64,000 nt of DNA, from positions 20,362,532-20,426,531 of the forward strand of contig NC_052510.1 of assembly GCF_014356525.2 (NCBI RefSeq), given 5' to 3'. Shown here one piece after another: positions 11,099 to 23,840 of the stretch (positions within the stretch are counted from its first letter, which is position 1; each line of letters begins with the position of its first letter). The stretch comes from Nilaparvata lugens (Eukaryota > Arthropoda > Insecta > Hemiptera > Delphacidae). Position numbers and translations under genes: made by a program. The notes under the pieces were generated by a model. It was given only the letters and a program-made list of their open reading frames with translations, was not told where the DNA came from and did not search any database.

Positions 11099-11280
11099 TA
11101 TGAAAAAAACCAAAATATGGTACTTTCAAAACACCCCCACCCCCTTAGCACAGGGGATAGGGGTGAGGACTTTTGATATGTTAATCCCCTTACTATCCTT
11201 AGAAGAGCTGAGGGGTCAAAAATTGTGTTCCATGCTTTTCCCTCTGTACCTTTTTTGAGCATTCGTTTTGCCTGGACTAT
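11099..11280 (+). repeat. Partial third unit of repeat family R
   Basis: The segment with 'ccccttagcacaggggatag', 'gaggacttttgatatgtta' and 'gggtcaaaaattgtgttcca' continues to a TTGAGCATTC-type edge near 11255-11265. The same edge followed by 'TG(T/C)CTGGACT' is seen at 54710-54722, so family homology extends a little past the edge in both copies. Confidence 0.6.
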
Positions 11281-11682
11281 AATGCTTTCAGTACTGATGC
11301 AATCAATATTTATTTACTGTTTATGAGTAGCAAATATTGTGTATTGTGTATGCTTATATCTTGGCTTTAATTTTGTCGTTGTGAGAAATGTTGCCAATAT
11401 TATTCAACATAAGTTTTCCTTTTTTTTGGATCATAAATAAGAGTGTTTGTGGATGATCCTATTCCAAGTAGTTCCATTCACTGAAGAAATGAGGTTACAA
11501 TCAATATCAAAATCAAATCAATCAATCAAAAATCAAATTAATATCAATATCAAAACTAAATGTGCAACAAAATACTACACTTCATAAGAATTAGAAATAA
11601 TCATAGATGTTCAATATATTCTCCATTGGCCCGAATGCTCAAAAGCAGTTTGAACCAAAATCAAAATCCAGGATTAATGCCC
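11281..11682. other. Low-information AT-rich segment
   Basis: Contains an imperfect ATCAAT/ATCAAA repetition at about 11500-11565 of the kind found at LINE tails. No gene or clear element boundary. Confidence 0.4.
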
Positions 11683-11848
11683 GTTTTCACCAAGCTCGGT
11701 CAAGACATTTGAACATGGTCAAAATGGGTGTGCTTTGGGGTGGCCATGATGGGAGCTATCGTAACAGAAGTCATATTATGTTCAGTGCACTCGTAAAGCG
11801 TACGCGAATTGGCCATGTTCAAAAAGTCTTGACCAAACACGGTGAACC
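11683..11848. mobile_element. Short MITE with ~35-bp terminal inverted repeats
   Basis: The left end starts GTTTTCACCAAGCTCGGTC and continues AAGACATTTGAACATGG. The right end, read in reverse, starts GTTCACCGTGTTTGGTC and continues AAGACTTTTTGAACATGG. Length is about 165 bp with no coding capacity. An overlapping 102-codon open frame is a by-product of this element. Confidence 0.7.
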
Positions 11849-11974
11849 TAGATATAAATCAAGGTATGATTTCATTTATCGTATTATATTTAAATTGAGG
11901 CAGCTGATGGTTTAAGCTATAGTTAAAAGATCATAGTTAATCAGCTATTGAGCACAGAGGCCATTAGATAGAAA

Positions 11975-12420
11975 TGAGAAGAGTTGAATATGGAGAGAAT
12001 AGCAAAAGCAATACGGGAGGAAAAGAGATGGAAAAAAGATAGGAAAGACGATAAAGATAAAGAAAGGGAAGAAGTCGAAAAGAGAGAGAATAAAACCTCT
12101 GCAATAAGAATAATGGAAAACAGACTAGAAAAAAACAGTGTAAGAAATCTAGGAGCAATGGAAAACATTATGGATTGGATTGGGTAAGGAGAAAAGAAGG
12201 ATTTCATTGAAATATTTAGAAAAAGACAAAGTAAATCGGAGTATGGGTTAAGTGTTGTAAAATAAATGGAGAACACAATACTATTTCAGTTGAAGAAAAT
12301 GGTTCAGATATGGAAGAGGGAACAAGACGAGAGGAATGAAGATGGGAAAGAAAATAAAGTAGGAAAAATGAGAAATAGAAGAAGAAAACCTACGGTAAAA
12401 GTAAGAGATTCTTATTCTGT
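11975..12420 (+). other. Purine-rich tract
   Basis: The plus strand is dominated by GAA, AGA and AAA. It produces a lysine/glutamate-rich open frame on plus and a serine/leucine/phenylalanine frame on minus. Both are composition artefacts. It is one of several such tracts in the window. Confidence 0.6.
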
Positions 12421-12532
12421 TTCTATTTCACCCATTCCCATTCAACTATCACATAAAAAAAACACATCTAGTAAAAATAAAGATGTTAATCTAGTAATTA
12501 TTTAGCGTTGTATTGGAGGGTTGAGTGTAAGA

Positions 12533-12590
12533 GAGGGCCGGCTGCGCCCTAACTCCGCCCTCCTAGGTAAAAATGAAGGCAGCGATTCTA
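12533..12590 (+). repeat. 3' tail of a dispersed retroelement
   Basis: 'ggccggctgcgccctaact' followed by 'ccgccctcctagg' and a TTCTA-repeat tail matches, in the opposite orientation, the sequence at 36959-37010. The shared GC-rich block with a variable short-repeat tail looks like the common 3' end of one LINE or SINE family. Confidence 0.6.
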
Positions 12591-12599
12591 TTCTATTCT

Positions 12600-13879
12600 C
12601 TAGTCTATAGATTAAGAAAATATCAATGGTGGAGAGATAGAACTGTTAACTAGTTGATAAAATGGAGAGGAGGAAGAAGGAAATTCTTGGGTAGTACCAG
12701 TGATTAATATGTAGGGTGATTAATAGATGTAATAGTAATGGCATGTAGTAGATGTAGTAGTGAGTAGTGAGCAGATATAAATTAATATAAATAGGTACAT
12801 AGAGAGTTGTACAGGGATAACAATAAGGAGGGAGCTATGAGTACAGAAAGAAGAAATGTCCAAGAAAAAAAAGGATAAAAAGTAGCCTACGTCGCGGATA
12901 AAAAATAGACGACGATATAAGAGAAGAAGGAAAAGGGAACGCAGACCAACTATCCTTGAAGAGGTCGAAGCCTCTGGACAAGACTTGACTTCGTCCCTTG
13001 TACTAACTATTCGGAAAACATCGACTAAAAAAAGATGAAGACACCCCAATGGGCGTAACTGGTGATTAGAACAGTAGCTTCTACAGTGAGACCTATTTCA
13101 ACCTGTAAGCAGTCCTTATAAATAACATGGATGCTTCTCATTCAAAATATGCTGACAGTTTGAAGTGCATCCAGAGCAACCTTGTCAGTTTCCGCTTTCC
13201 GCCTTGCCCCGCCTACCAACTACCAAATAAAACTGTTCTTATTTCCTTATAAAGCACAGGCCACAAGTCTAGCTAGTCCCCAATCCCCATGTACATCATC
13301 AGACAAACTTCAACGTTGGACCCATCATCTGAAAAAATATTTAACTTCTTGCTTTTCAGTACAGTACAAAAAGGTTCAAATACCGTTCATTTTCGATAGA
13401 ACACATACTTTACAGAACATTTAATTAGCAACTATAACAGTTCGATTGAAGTTTACTGCTGTTCGGCCTGAAAAAAATAAATATTATAGGGAACCTTCAA
13501 CTTTACAGAATTTTTATGAGTAGTTCAACACATCTAGGCCTAATGAGTTTGATAATCGAGTCCCAAAATATTCCGTCAAGTTAGGGCAGAAATGCCAACT
13601 ATTTTTCATAAGCAATAATATTTCATTAATTTTTATAACTGTACACGTACGAATTCATTACCAAAACAGCATCAGAAACCACGACTGGTATTTTAGTCGT
13701 TTTGGTGAACTTTTGCATGTGCAAAGCACTTTTGGTGTTTTGATACACACGATATAGTAAATAGAGTTCGGTCTAATTTCTCAGATTGAAATAAGCGCCA
13801 TGCAATCGGTACTCCCGTAGGAACGGTTTCTACTAGAGCCCAGCTCAATTATTATGAACTGCTGAATCACTTCCTCATG
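12600..13879. other. Stretch without recognisable gene
   Basis: 12600-13050 is purine-leaning. Short frames at 12720-13049 (minus) and 13182-13424 (plus) have no recognisable domain. A small hairpin (ACGACT/AGTCGT) lies at about 13680-13701. Nothing else is supported. Confidence 0.4.
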
Positions 13880-13912
13880 GTTCGGAACCCACCTAAAACG
13901 GTAGGTCCGAAC
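13880..13912. repeat. Short inverted repeat (hairpin)
   Basis: GTTCGGAACCCACC is followed after 6 nt by GGTAGGTCCGAAC, giving a stem with two mismatches. Its significance is unknown. Confidence 0.5.
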
Positions 13913-15902
13913 ATCTCTCATCATAATCTGTTCAGTTACTCACGCACCAGTCTGCCTGGGCATAGAATAGAAAAATCTTAAGTTTATGTATATACGTTTT
14001 CTCTGACTGGGGCTGATGAGTCATTCTCAGCAGGACTGCTTGTTAAGATGAGAGTAGTTATCAGCTATGTGTACAGCATTTGTTTCAAGCAGCACTTTTG
14101 TTTGCAAACTGCCCTGGCTTTTATCAGAGCTCGATATTGCTAATATGAAGTTAATAAATTATCTGAGAAGAAGAATCGCGAATAAAATTGTGAAGGGTAC
14201 TCACGCACATTGTTAGTTGCAAGAACTCAGAATCAGGACTGAAAACTCACCTGGAAAATGAAAGATAAAAGTTGATTAAAAATTGCAGACAGAAATACCG
14301 TACGTGAAAACATTCTCAATAAATTAGAGCAGCTTTGTAAAAGAGAAAACGGAGAATAAAATGATATTCTCCAATGTGAATCTCATCTCCGGCTGAAAGT
14401 AACTCCAGACATACTGCAGTAATTCCAATCAAATACACAATTTCCAAGTAACGAAAAGTCAAGTGAAGCCAATCAATGTACATGTAGAACTAATTAATTT
14501 GTTCGAACAGATGAATTGTACTTCTGACATGTTGATAGCACAGGTGGATTCAGTTTTATTATAAAGCATATTGCAGCTGCATTGATGTTTTAGTAAAATT
14601 GGAGATGCAATTGTTGAACTCAGTTGAGAGAATAAATTGTCAGAACGTCAAATGCAATCCACTGATTAGTTTGTTCTCAAAATAAATGTTAATTCATCTG
14701 AACTGACAGTTTTAGAAACAGTTGAATAAAGCGTTCCGAGATTGTACAGAGTTATTTTCTGTGATTGTAATTATTGTCAGTATGTATAATACATAATTAT
14801 AATTGAATTTGGAATGATTAATAATATAAAAAAGTTGATCCCTAGTAGTACATAGAATGACGTAAATCAAACTACTGTAAGCCATTGGAGTAACATTTTC
14901 AACAAATAGTCAAGTCCAGAATACGGAATATATTTAGATGTATTTGCATGAGTGCTAAATTTTCCTTGATTGAGTTCATGTTTATGAAAATATTCTATTG
15001 AAGATAGACTCTTCAATGATATCTCTGGGTATTAATGGAAATCACATAGAGAGTTGATTAATTAAAATGCTTCAAAATCACAAATGAAGCCTATTTTGAT
15101 GAAAAACCTTTGAATTAAGAAACATCTAAGAATGATAATCTATCTAATTTTAAAATTCTAATCAAACTACGTGTGAGTATTTGAAATACTCTAAAAAACC
15201 ATCCATAATGTAACAAACTCTTCAAATAATGTTTCTAGAGATTGAGTTGAAAATAGTTCCTTCTTTCTTCAAGTTTACATGGTATGAGTGAATCACTAAT
15301 TAAAAGTGATTTCCGCAATCTTCATCACAGGGAAGAAAAATTGCCTACTCATCGATTAACATTATAAAATATATCAGATACACCCTATAAACCTGTAAAT
15401 ATTCTGAATAAATCTATGTTCCCATCCGCAACAACGTTTCAGCAATGATCGAAAATTCAACAAGTGTTCTCTGCTATTGTATAAATTATATCACTTCAAG
15501 AATACTGACAATTGATAACTGGAAAACTATTACTGTCAAAAGGCAATTGGTGTACTGTGTTTTGTATATCATTTATGCCAATACTTCATCTTCCAATACA
15601 CCTACTGTACCAATTAGCAGATACACACCATATTCATTATAAACTCAATATCTTTGACAAATTCCACATATTTCATGATTCACGTTGAGCTCCTGCTGCA
15701 AGATTATTAAGCATCGTCTGCTTCCTTCAATATTGACCTTGAGACGCCTTATTCCATACAGGTCTTCTGCTATTTTTCAAAACTCCACCACTGCAAATTC
15801 TGTACAGTACTTTGAACTTGACACACACAACTCTCCTTATGCAATAAGAGAGATAAATTATTGTTTACTGTTATTACTAATACTGTTGTATCATAGCCAC
15901 CT
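13913..15902. other. Stretch without recognisable gene
   Basis: AT-rich sequence with no credible coding frame or repeat boundary apart from the splice-like motif at 14250. Small frames at 15445-15642 and 15685-15906 lack any motif. Confidence 0.4.
14225..14290 (-). promoter_or_regulatory. Possible recursive splice site (ratchet point), minus strand
   Basis: On the minus strand the sequence reads TTAATCAAC, a pyrimidine-rich run, TTTTCCAG, and immediately GTGAGT. The junction is between 14251 and 14250. An acceptor abutting a near-consensus donor is the signature of zero-length exons used to remove long insect introns stepwise. The motif is short and can arise by chance in 64 kb. No host exon is visible to fix the gene strand, so this is a candidate only. 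Confidence 0.3.
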
Positions 15903-15978
15903 CTAATACAGAGGTGGCTAATACAGAGCATCTAATACAGAGGTGGCTAATACAGAGCATCTAATACAGAGGTGGCTA
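15903..15978 (+). repeat. 29-bp tandem repeat, about 2.6 copies
   Basis: The unit is CTAATACAGAGGTGG followed by CTAATACAGAGCAT, starting at 15903, 15932 and 15961. Each unit is itself a near-duplicate of about 14 bp. The copies are essentially identical, so the array is young. It sits directly before the LINE fragment at 15979. Confidence 0.9.
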
Positions 15979-17205
15979 CAAAAAAAATGTAGATGAGTTT
16001 CAAACCATCATGAAGTGATTTTGAAGCTCATAACCTCAATCCTAGAAAGATTGAGGTCTAATAGGTATATCATTCAATCCAATCGTAGGCAGAGAGTCTA
16101 TGGAGCCGCCTCTAGAGGCATCTCCACTCTGAAGAAATGGTTAGATGTTAACTCCCTAAGCTCAAATATCAAAAAAACAAAATATATCGCCTTTTCAATG
16201 AATATCTCTGGACATGAAGAGACAAATTGCATTTAAATTGTAATTTATTTGATGATGCTTCCTGTAGATGTCCTGAGATTGAAAGGACTAGTCAAATAAA
16301 ATATTTGGGCTTGATAATCGAGGAGAGATTCAAGTGGAGAAGGCATATTGAATACCTATGCCATAAACTAAGGTTTGTCTTCTATAATTCTTATAAGTTG
16401 AGGTCGATACTTGATTCATCAAAGTTGAGAATGCTTTATTTTGCAATCGTACAATCTCTGTTAAATTATGGCTTGGTGGTTTGGGGAGGTACTTATGACA
16501 CTCTTTTGTTGCCGCTATTCATTATACAGAAAATGATCATAAAAACCATCTTAAATAAACCCCTATTGTTCCCTTCAAAAATTGCATTCAGTGAACTGAG
16601 AGTCATGTCAATCCGTCAACTCTATGTACTTGGCATATTTCAATAAACATAGAATTTCATTTTTAAGAATCCATGGAACTCATAGAACAAGATGCAATCT
16701 ACATAGATATGATACTTATGTTTCCAATTTAACGGTCATTCGTAAGCAGCTGGTATCCATCGCTCCAAAGATTGTAAACTGCATCCCGAACGAGCTCATA
16801 GGTGTACCTATTAAGTTTGTTCCAATAAATATTAAAAACTGGATACTTCACAACTATTACTTCCATCTTAATATTTTATGAGTTCAAAATTTTTTCAGCT
16901 TTTAAAACTATTCATTATTGTCAGGATTTATTCACAATTGATAGCATTTATTCTAAATATACTTACCATTGTTTAAAAAAAATATTCCATTTTAAATTAT
17001 TAGCTTAAGTTTTAGAAACAGTTTAGTCTCCACTCCTACTGGCGAACAAGTGTTTCACTTATGCCAGTAGTTCCTCACTTCCAGCCGTATTTTAGAGATA
17101 GTTGATATAGATAGTTAAAATAATAATTATTGTTTTTTTTCTGATTGTCACATCTTTGTTACTGTTTTCTGTGTTTTGGTGAAATAAATTTAATTGAAAT
17201 TGAAT
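15979..17205 (+). pseudogene. LINE reverse-transcriptase C-terminal half with 3' tail
   Basis: Three overlapping frames make one degraded protein: GISTLKKWLDVNSLSSNIKK then TKYIAF (from 16114); after a shift near 16225, CPEIERTSQIKYLGLIIEE, KWRRHIEYLCHKLR, MLYFAIVQSLLNYGLVVWGG and IIQKMIIKTILNK; after another shift near 16640, FNKHRISFLRIHGTHRTRCN and APKIVNCIPNEL, ending near 16881. 'L..WL..N.L..N..KTKYI.F', 'KYLGl.iee.f.W..Hi' and 'lnYGl..WGg' are RT motifs following the catalytic box and the thumb of Jockey/CR1-type LINEs. The catalytic box itself is missing (5' truncation). The 3' UTR ends with AATAAATTTAATTGAAATTG near 17200. Frameshifts make it inactive. Confidence 0.85.
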
Positions 17206-20200
17206 TGGATTTCACTTCAACCGCTGAGTGAAAACTACTTTAATTCAAAAACATATCCAAATAAAATTCACAATTTGTCCAAATATTTAATTGCTCCTTT
17301 CACGTTTAGTTTAATAAAAAACGAAATGTATAATTACAGACTGATTAAAAACACTATGAACATTTTTTGCTCTTACTTGTACAAGAATGACTTCAATCTA
17401 CAATCCACAAAAACCTATATCTGCCACAAAGTAATTCATTTTTCAAGTTTTCCATTAGCGCCCAGTTACCTAATCGGCTCAAAAAATTACCTGTTTTGTA
17501 ATCTAGGACTCTTCAGTGATAGCTGAATGAGGAAATGAAGATCATCATCAGTAGCATCAATGGTGTTTATTAATAGACAAGTAGACCAATATGCTGGTGG
17601 TGGGATTGGGCAGGGGGGAAGAGGCATGCAAGTTACTTAACTGCTGCTTCTATTCGTCACCATTGTGCAATCAAGGCTCAAGGCCATTTTTTGTGGGAAC
17701 AAAACACACAGTTAATAAAAAGATTCGACCTTGCGGCCATATCATTAGTGGCACATTCAAACTAGTTCCGGGTCCACGTTTGTTTATTATGTAAAACAAG
17801 AGAAAAACTAATTTCGCATCATCTTAAATAATGGATGCCAGTAGGTAGTTGAATTCAATGAGAGGATCTGAATTGACATTCAAATCGGGGTATCAGAGAT
17901 GAAAAAATTTTGGCAATTGATGATGGCTTTTTAATGAATAGAAACAGGAAGAACAATAAACTAGTCATGAAGACAATTAAAAGAATGATTGTGACTAAAA
18001 TAAATCCTACTGAAATAAGCTCAATCAAACTTCAAAAACTGTAGACAGACAGAGTAAGTGATACGATGTTCTCTTGTGTAGGGAATATGATGTGTTGAAA
18101 AGTCAAAACTCATTTGTGTGCATAACATGTGCATCTGGAAATTTTGGAAAGTTGTGAAAATATAATTCTTTATTATAAAAAATATAATAGAATCAATTTA
18201 TTGAACTTGCCTCGAGGTCTCTTTCTAATTCCCATTCGATAAGAGGTGTTATTATTTCAAAGTATTTATAACAATTGCAATAAATTTGAGCTAGAATTAA
18301 AATTTCTACGTCAGTACAATTTTGATGTCAGTATTTTGAACTGATTAATCGAAACCACTGATTAATTGATCACCTCTGGAATTGGAGATTAAACTGATGA
18401 TAATACAATTTTGCAATTCGAATATCAATTACTATCAACTACTCACAATATTATATCAAGTAGAAGCAGCAATTCATGTATTTTCAAATTTTAGATTGAA
18501 AAGACAATTCATGTTATTCAATATTATGTTGAATCTAGTATTATAGGGCTTGGGGATTAGATAACATGATAAGAAAAAAAGTTGAGACAGGAGCTAAGAA
18601 AAATATGATTATGATATTTCCATGATTTGACCAAATTTTTGATACAGTGCTAGCCTAGTTTGACACTTTTGAATTAATTTCTTTGAAACCAAGAAAATCA
18701 AGAAATCTTAAATCTAGAAAGTTTTACAGGTAATGGTACTTGTGCCTGTAGGGTATATTTCTATGAATCCAACAGAATATTTAGATACTATGTATTTTTT
18801 ATAATTCAATCAGTATATTATTTTGATATCTTAGCCCTTTACAATATTTTCTTAACTTCACTCCAATTGGCCGGTACGGTATTCAATTATTATTATATTA
18901 TCCATTTATTTATGTATGTATGAAAGCATGGAAGCAGACAGGGTATCTCACAAAAATGGCTTCCATAAAAAAAATTTAAAATGATTCATTATACATTATA
19001 CAGTGGGAGTACAAAAAGTAAGAATATTATTGAAATTGAAATTGAATACTAGTAAAAATTAAACACTACTGTAGAGCTAGCTAAATTATTATACGAACCA
19101 AATGAAAAGTCAAGATGATCTGAGAAGGAATTGAAAATGTATGATCTACATGGAATAATTATGTATGCTCATGTCTCATGTATGCAAATGAACAAGCAAA
19201 TAAAGTTCACATACAATCTAATAAAATAATACTCATTTTGTCAGTCTCACAGTTAACTAACAACAGTAAATCATTGAAATTAAAACAGGGGTTTAGTTTT
19301 AAAAACTGATGTTAATTTTATTCAATAGGGATCACTACTAAAAGAAACTACAATGGACATACTTGTTCAAGACCCTGCTTATCATTAACATTGTTCGAAG
19401 TGTAGAATCTGCTTAGCAAGAGGTACACATCATCTCTAATAATCTTTGATAACAATAATAATTATTCCCGTTCAATTCAACTGATTTCCTAAACATGATG
19501 AAACCGCCACTAAAGTGCATAAACTGCATAGCATGATATGAAGTATAGTCTACATCTCCAATGATAATTCCCTCAAGAAATTGATCCCCTTATCGTGCTG
19601 AAACGGATAGATATCCTCAATTTTTTCGATATCAGTTGCACTTTCAAGCGTTTTTTCAGCTTACAAATTATCAAAACATGTTTTTCTGGTGTGGAAACAG
19701 CAATCGGATGCAGACGATTGGAAGTGGAAGAAAGCCAAATCCAAATCGGGTCAATTCTGCGTTGAAACAAGACAAGACAAGTGAACGCACACAAATCTAG
19801 TTTGATGAGTGATTCTCAATAGAAAAAGAGAAAATCGTAAACAAGTCACTAAACATTATCAATTAATAACCTGGCTGGCGGAAAAGTCATCGAAAAGAAA
19901 GGTCAGTATCACAACAGCTTCGTTCTTTGCATTTCTAGTGATTTTGGAATTTGAAAGTGAAATTAACAGAATCAACACGAAATTTTGTCAACAGAATAGA
20001 TAGCCGTGAATAGAAAGGCTAATCGCAAGTTGAGACGTGACGCGACGCAACGTGTCATGACGTTACATGAGTCTTCTAGATGAGTTACATTTATGATCAA
20101 TGTTCACATTGAGACGAATCTAAAAATGGAAGCATAGTTTGAGATGGAAACATTGTGTAGAGGTTGAAGATGGTCATGAATGTTATGAAGTTCAATATTT

Positions 20201-20963
20201 TGGAGATTGGTTGGTAGTGAGACATAGCATAAGATTGCGATTTGAGATTAGAAATTTGACTTTGAATTACAGTATTATACGAGTTACGTTTAATATTTCA
20301 CAAATTGGATAAGGGTAGAAGTAGATTGTGATAGATAATTTACAATATTTAGCTGAGAGGATTTCAGTTTTTCTTTCATTGTGGAGAACATTCGAGATAT
20401 GAAACCGTATTCATTATTGAGATTGAAAAATTGATTCTTTATAAAATTGTCAGCAAACATAACACTAGCCTCCCAATCACGGTAGTTATACAAAGACTTC
20501 TCATAATAGAAAGACGTCTCATAAAGATTGAAATTATCAATCGATATTTGAACTTATAATAATAGAACTCTGCGCCTGGATAATTGAAGATTGTAAATCA
20601 AGGCAAATCAATTTCCGAGTTTAAAACCAATAATAGAAACGAACCTCACATAATTAAATTGGTAGCGAGGGTTAGAGATCACTTCATTTATCAAATCCAA
20701 GGAGTTTTTAGTAACTTCTACACAATAGAACAAAATCATCCTGATATCTAGAGATTCACAGTCAAGGACAACACTATTAAGTAATAAAATTATGATAAAT
20801 TAATTAAATGGCAATGCCGTGATTATCACTGTTACTGACCTCTACTACTACAGTACTTCATCTTCAGTCACGACATAATTACATAGTAAACTATAAATAA
20901 TAGATGAAGTGGTACTAAAATCACTTCACTTATATGGGCTACTTTATACAAATTAATAAAAAC
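17206..20963. other. 3.7-kb AT-rich stretch with no supported gene
   Basis: Frames at 17194-17526, 17591-17794, 19573-19794 (minus), 19809-20003 and 20290-20493 (minus) show no recognisable motif and no splice context I would trust. The part at 17585-17790 is somewhat more GC-balanced. No repeat boundary is evident. Confidence 0.4.
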
Positions 20964-21072
20964 CAATATAACAACTTGTAGTACCCTATATAAAAAGGGT
21001 AAAAATGAACTTGAAAATGGCCGAAACTAGTCGTTAAGTTTTTAATAAAGGGTACTACAAGTTGTTATATTG
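20964..21072. mobile_element. Short fold-back element
   Basis: Perfect 24-bp terminal inverted repeats, left 20964-20987 (CAATATAACAACTTG...TACCCT) and right 21049-21072, surround a centre with 'ttgaaaatggccgaaactag' and ATAAA. A diverged relative of the right half lies at 63590-63665. It has no coding capacity. Confidence 0.75.
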
Positions 21073-23840
21073 TTTCTATTGAAGTGGTAGTATTATAAAT
21101 ACTGTAACCGGTGGAGGTATTCATAACCCTACCCCACAACTGACATCATTTCTGTAACCGGTGAAATATTTGTCTCTATTTATTAATCTTCCAAAATATG
21201 AAATATATAAGAATACATGTGGTTCGATAGTCATTCTTGCAGACTCTCCCACCTCTGCGCACAAATGTAAACGGAGGGGGTGTTTCTTCTCTTCTATAAT
21301 ATTTACTAAAATTATACTGCTAAACCTTTGTTTGAATCCTTGATTGGTTGGGAGCTTATAGTGAATTCGTTCATCCAAATGCACAGATTATAATAATTAT
21401 TTGATTGTCACCTATTAGCAACTATAGCAACTTCGAGTCAGGAACTTCATTGAAAAATACTTTTGATATTTAACGTCAGGTTTATTGAATTCATTAACGA
21501 ATCAAATAAATCATATCAAAGATTCAGAAAAAGAAGGTATATTCAATTTTAATCTATACATTTTGGGAATCTGCTATCTTGCAACTAAATTCGGGCCTCG
21601 GTCATTCTATGTACTAAATTTCGAGCTATACTACGAAAACAACAAGAGTTTGGCACTCACCATTTTAACAATATCTAAACTTTACTTTTGAGAACACATA
21701 ATCCAAAACTCAATGAACTCAGACGTTATGAAACTTACTACACTCTACTTAAATTCACGCACACAATTAACCTCTTAATTTTACATCTACTGATTCTATC
21801 TTATTCGGACTTTTACTAAATCAAAATTACTGATTACCGAAAAAAGGTTTTAATTTGTCCGTCTGGATGGGTAACAGACCCATTCAGAAGATCGAGGCTC
21901 GTACACCGTTACATGATGTTTTTTTCGGTTACGTCTCAATTTGCCTCAACTGTGGCCTTTTCACTGAAAATTATTCCCCCTCCACGGGCGTTGAGCATAA
22001 CTTCCAGTGGAAAAGCCAAAGCTGAAAAAGCTGTACGATGCTCGTACAATTTTCAAATACAGTGGCTTTTTCGACATGAAATTGAAACTGTATTTGAAAA
22101 ATGCACGAAAATTGCTTCAATTTTGACAACAAAGCAACAAGTTAGCAAATTCAATAAACAAGACAGAGTTAATTCCCACACCAAAAACGCAGGGTTCAAC
22201 ATACAGTAAAAATCAAAGTCCATTCCAGTTCAAAAACCTGAAAAATAATTTAAGATACACAAAACAACTACAATAATTCTCACTCAATATTCACTCTTAT
22301 TACAGTACTGGTACTGGTACAATATTCCAAAAAAGAATACTTTTTGAATGAAATGACTGAAATAATAATTTCATTAAAAAAAGTTTAGTACAATGGAACG
22401 ACTGCAAGTAATGTGGAAACGAATACTGATTTGTTTGTGTTTGTTGAGTATTTGCTTGCTAATAAATCTTCCAGTAGATTGGTATAGGAAGCAGACTGCT
22501 TCGATTGAAATGAAACAGGTTTCAAAAGAAACTCAAACTTGAAATAAATCAGGACAAAACTGGGCCTAAATGACATGTGGACTGTGATCTGTGAATAAAT
22601 AGAAGAAGGCACTTTCGGCGAGTCTGTAAGCTATTTTCTGTATTGAAACCAGGTTTTTTGTTGTTTTAGGAGAGAAAAGTCTGGGGCGACAATGCCAAGC
22701 TAGAATAAAGAAATGTGAAGAAAGAAGTGAGAATAATGGAATGCAAAAGTGCGAATAGAACAAGGAAGTAGAAAGTAGGAACTATTATTGGAAGCAGGTA
22801 CCAAGGAATTGTGAACAATGCATTATCAAGCAAAACATTTTGAACGTGACATACAGACTGATTTGGGTACCAGAAGATAGGGAACAGATAGTGCGCTTGA
22901 AAGGAAGTGTGGAACTCGGAAATAGAACTCGTACAATGAAGAGGAATCATAGAGAATAGAAATGTACTGATGCTACACTGAAGAATAATAGAGAATATTG
23001 CTTAGACAAATAGTATCTGGTAACTAAAAAACATTGATTAGGTTCGATAATATTGACTGTTTTAATAACCAGTCTTGTTTTTATATCTGTCTAATTCAAC
23101 ATTTGCCTAATTTATAGTTTCATTTCAAGTTTAACTCATGACAGCTTCATTATAATAGAGAATAGCTTGAACAAAGACGCCAAGATCAATTTTGATCCTT
23201 GAATCTATGATCACGTTAGGTTTATATGATAAAAATTCATTGTAGAAAATAATTCCATCAACTAAATCTAATCAAGACGCCATGTTGAGGAGGCCTAAGT
23301 CCGTCCATCCAGGACTGTAGAGCCAAATACAGTAAGTAAATCTAATCAAGTTTGATTTGTAAAATGTTAATATGAAAATAACTATAACATATCTTCTGCC
23401 AAGAAATATGCGATATAGCCATATCTATAAAATAAACCATATCTATCAAATATGAGATAAGCCATATAACACAATAAATTAGGAAAACTTGAAGAATAAT
23501 AGTTGGTTTTCGGAGTAGCAGACTCACAATTATTCAAGCAAATGATTATTTCAATATTATCTAACCTGATTGTTGTCTTTTAGATGATATAAGATTGGAG
23601 GAATTAAAACAGACAGTTAAAATTCATATATTGTAAGATATCAGGAATGAAGCCCATAGGAGATAATCAGGAGAGAGAAAAATAATCCTGGAACGAGATT
23701 TATGAGATTGATGATAGATATTTTTGAAGTCACCAAACAAGACAGCTCATAGAAACCCAATTAGCTATTATTAATTTATTTTGAAACTCATTATGTATTC
23801 TAGTACGGATTCACTTACGAATTTATACTGAATGCGATTT
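21073..23840. other. 2.8-kb stretch with no supported gene
   Basis: A 98-codon frame at 21913-22209 covers a piece with small internal inverted segments and shows no domain. Two copies of TGTAACCGGTG flank 21104-21164. A good-looking isolated acceptor on the minus strand (TTATTTTTCAG near 22238) has no matching exon I can defend. Confidence 0.4.

Noticed and set aside
11607..11915. 102-codon open frame
   Set aside because: It overlaps a MITE whose terminal inverted repeats account for the sequence. No domain.
11984..12187. Lys/Glu-rich open frame resembling a coiled coil
   Set aside because: Entirely explained by purine-rich composition.
13182..13424. 80-codon frame as a gene
   Set aside because: No conserved motif, no splice context and AT-rich noise composition.
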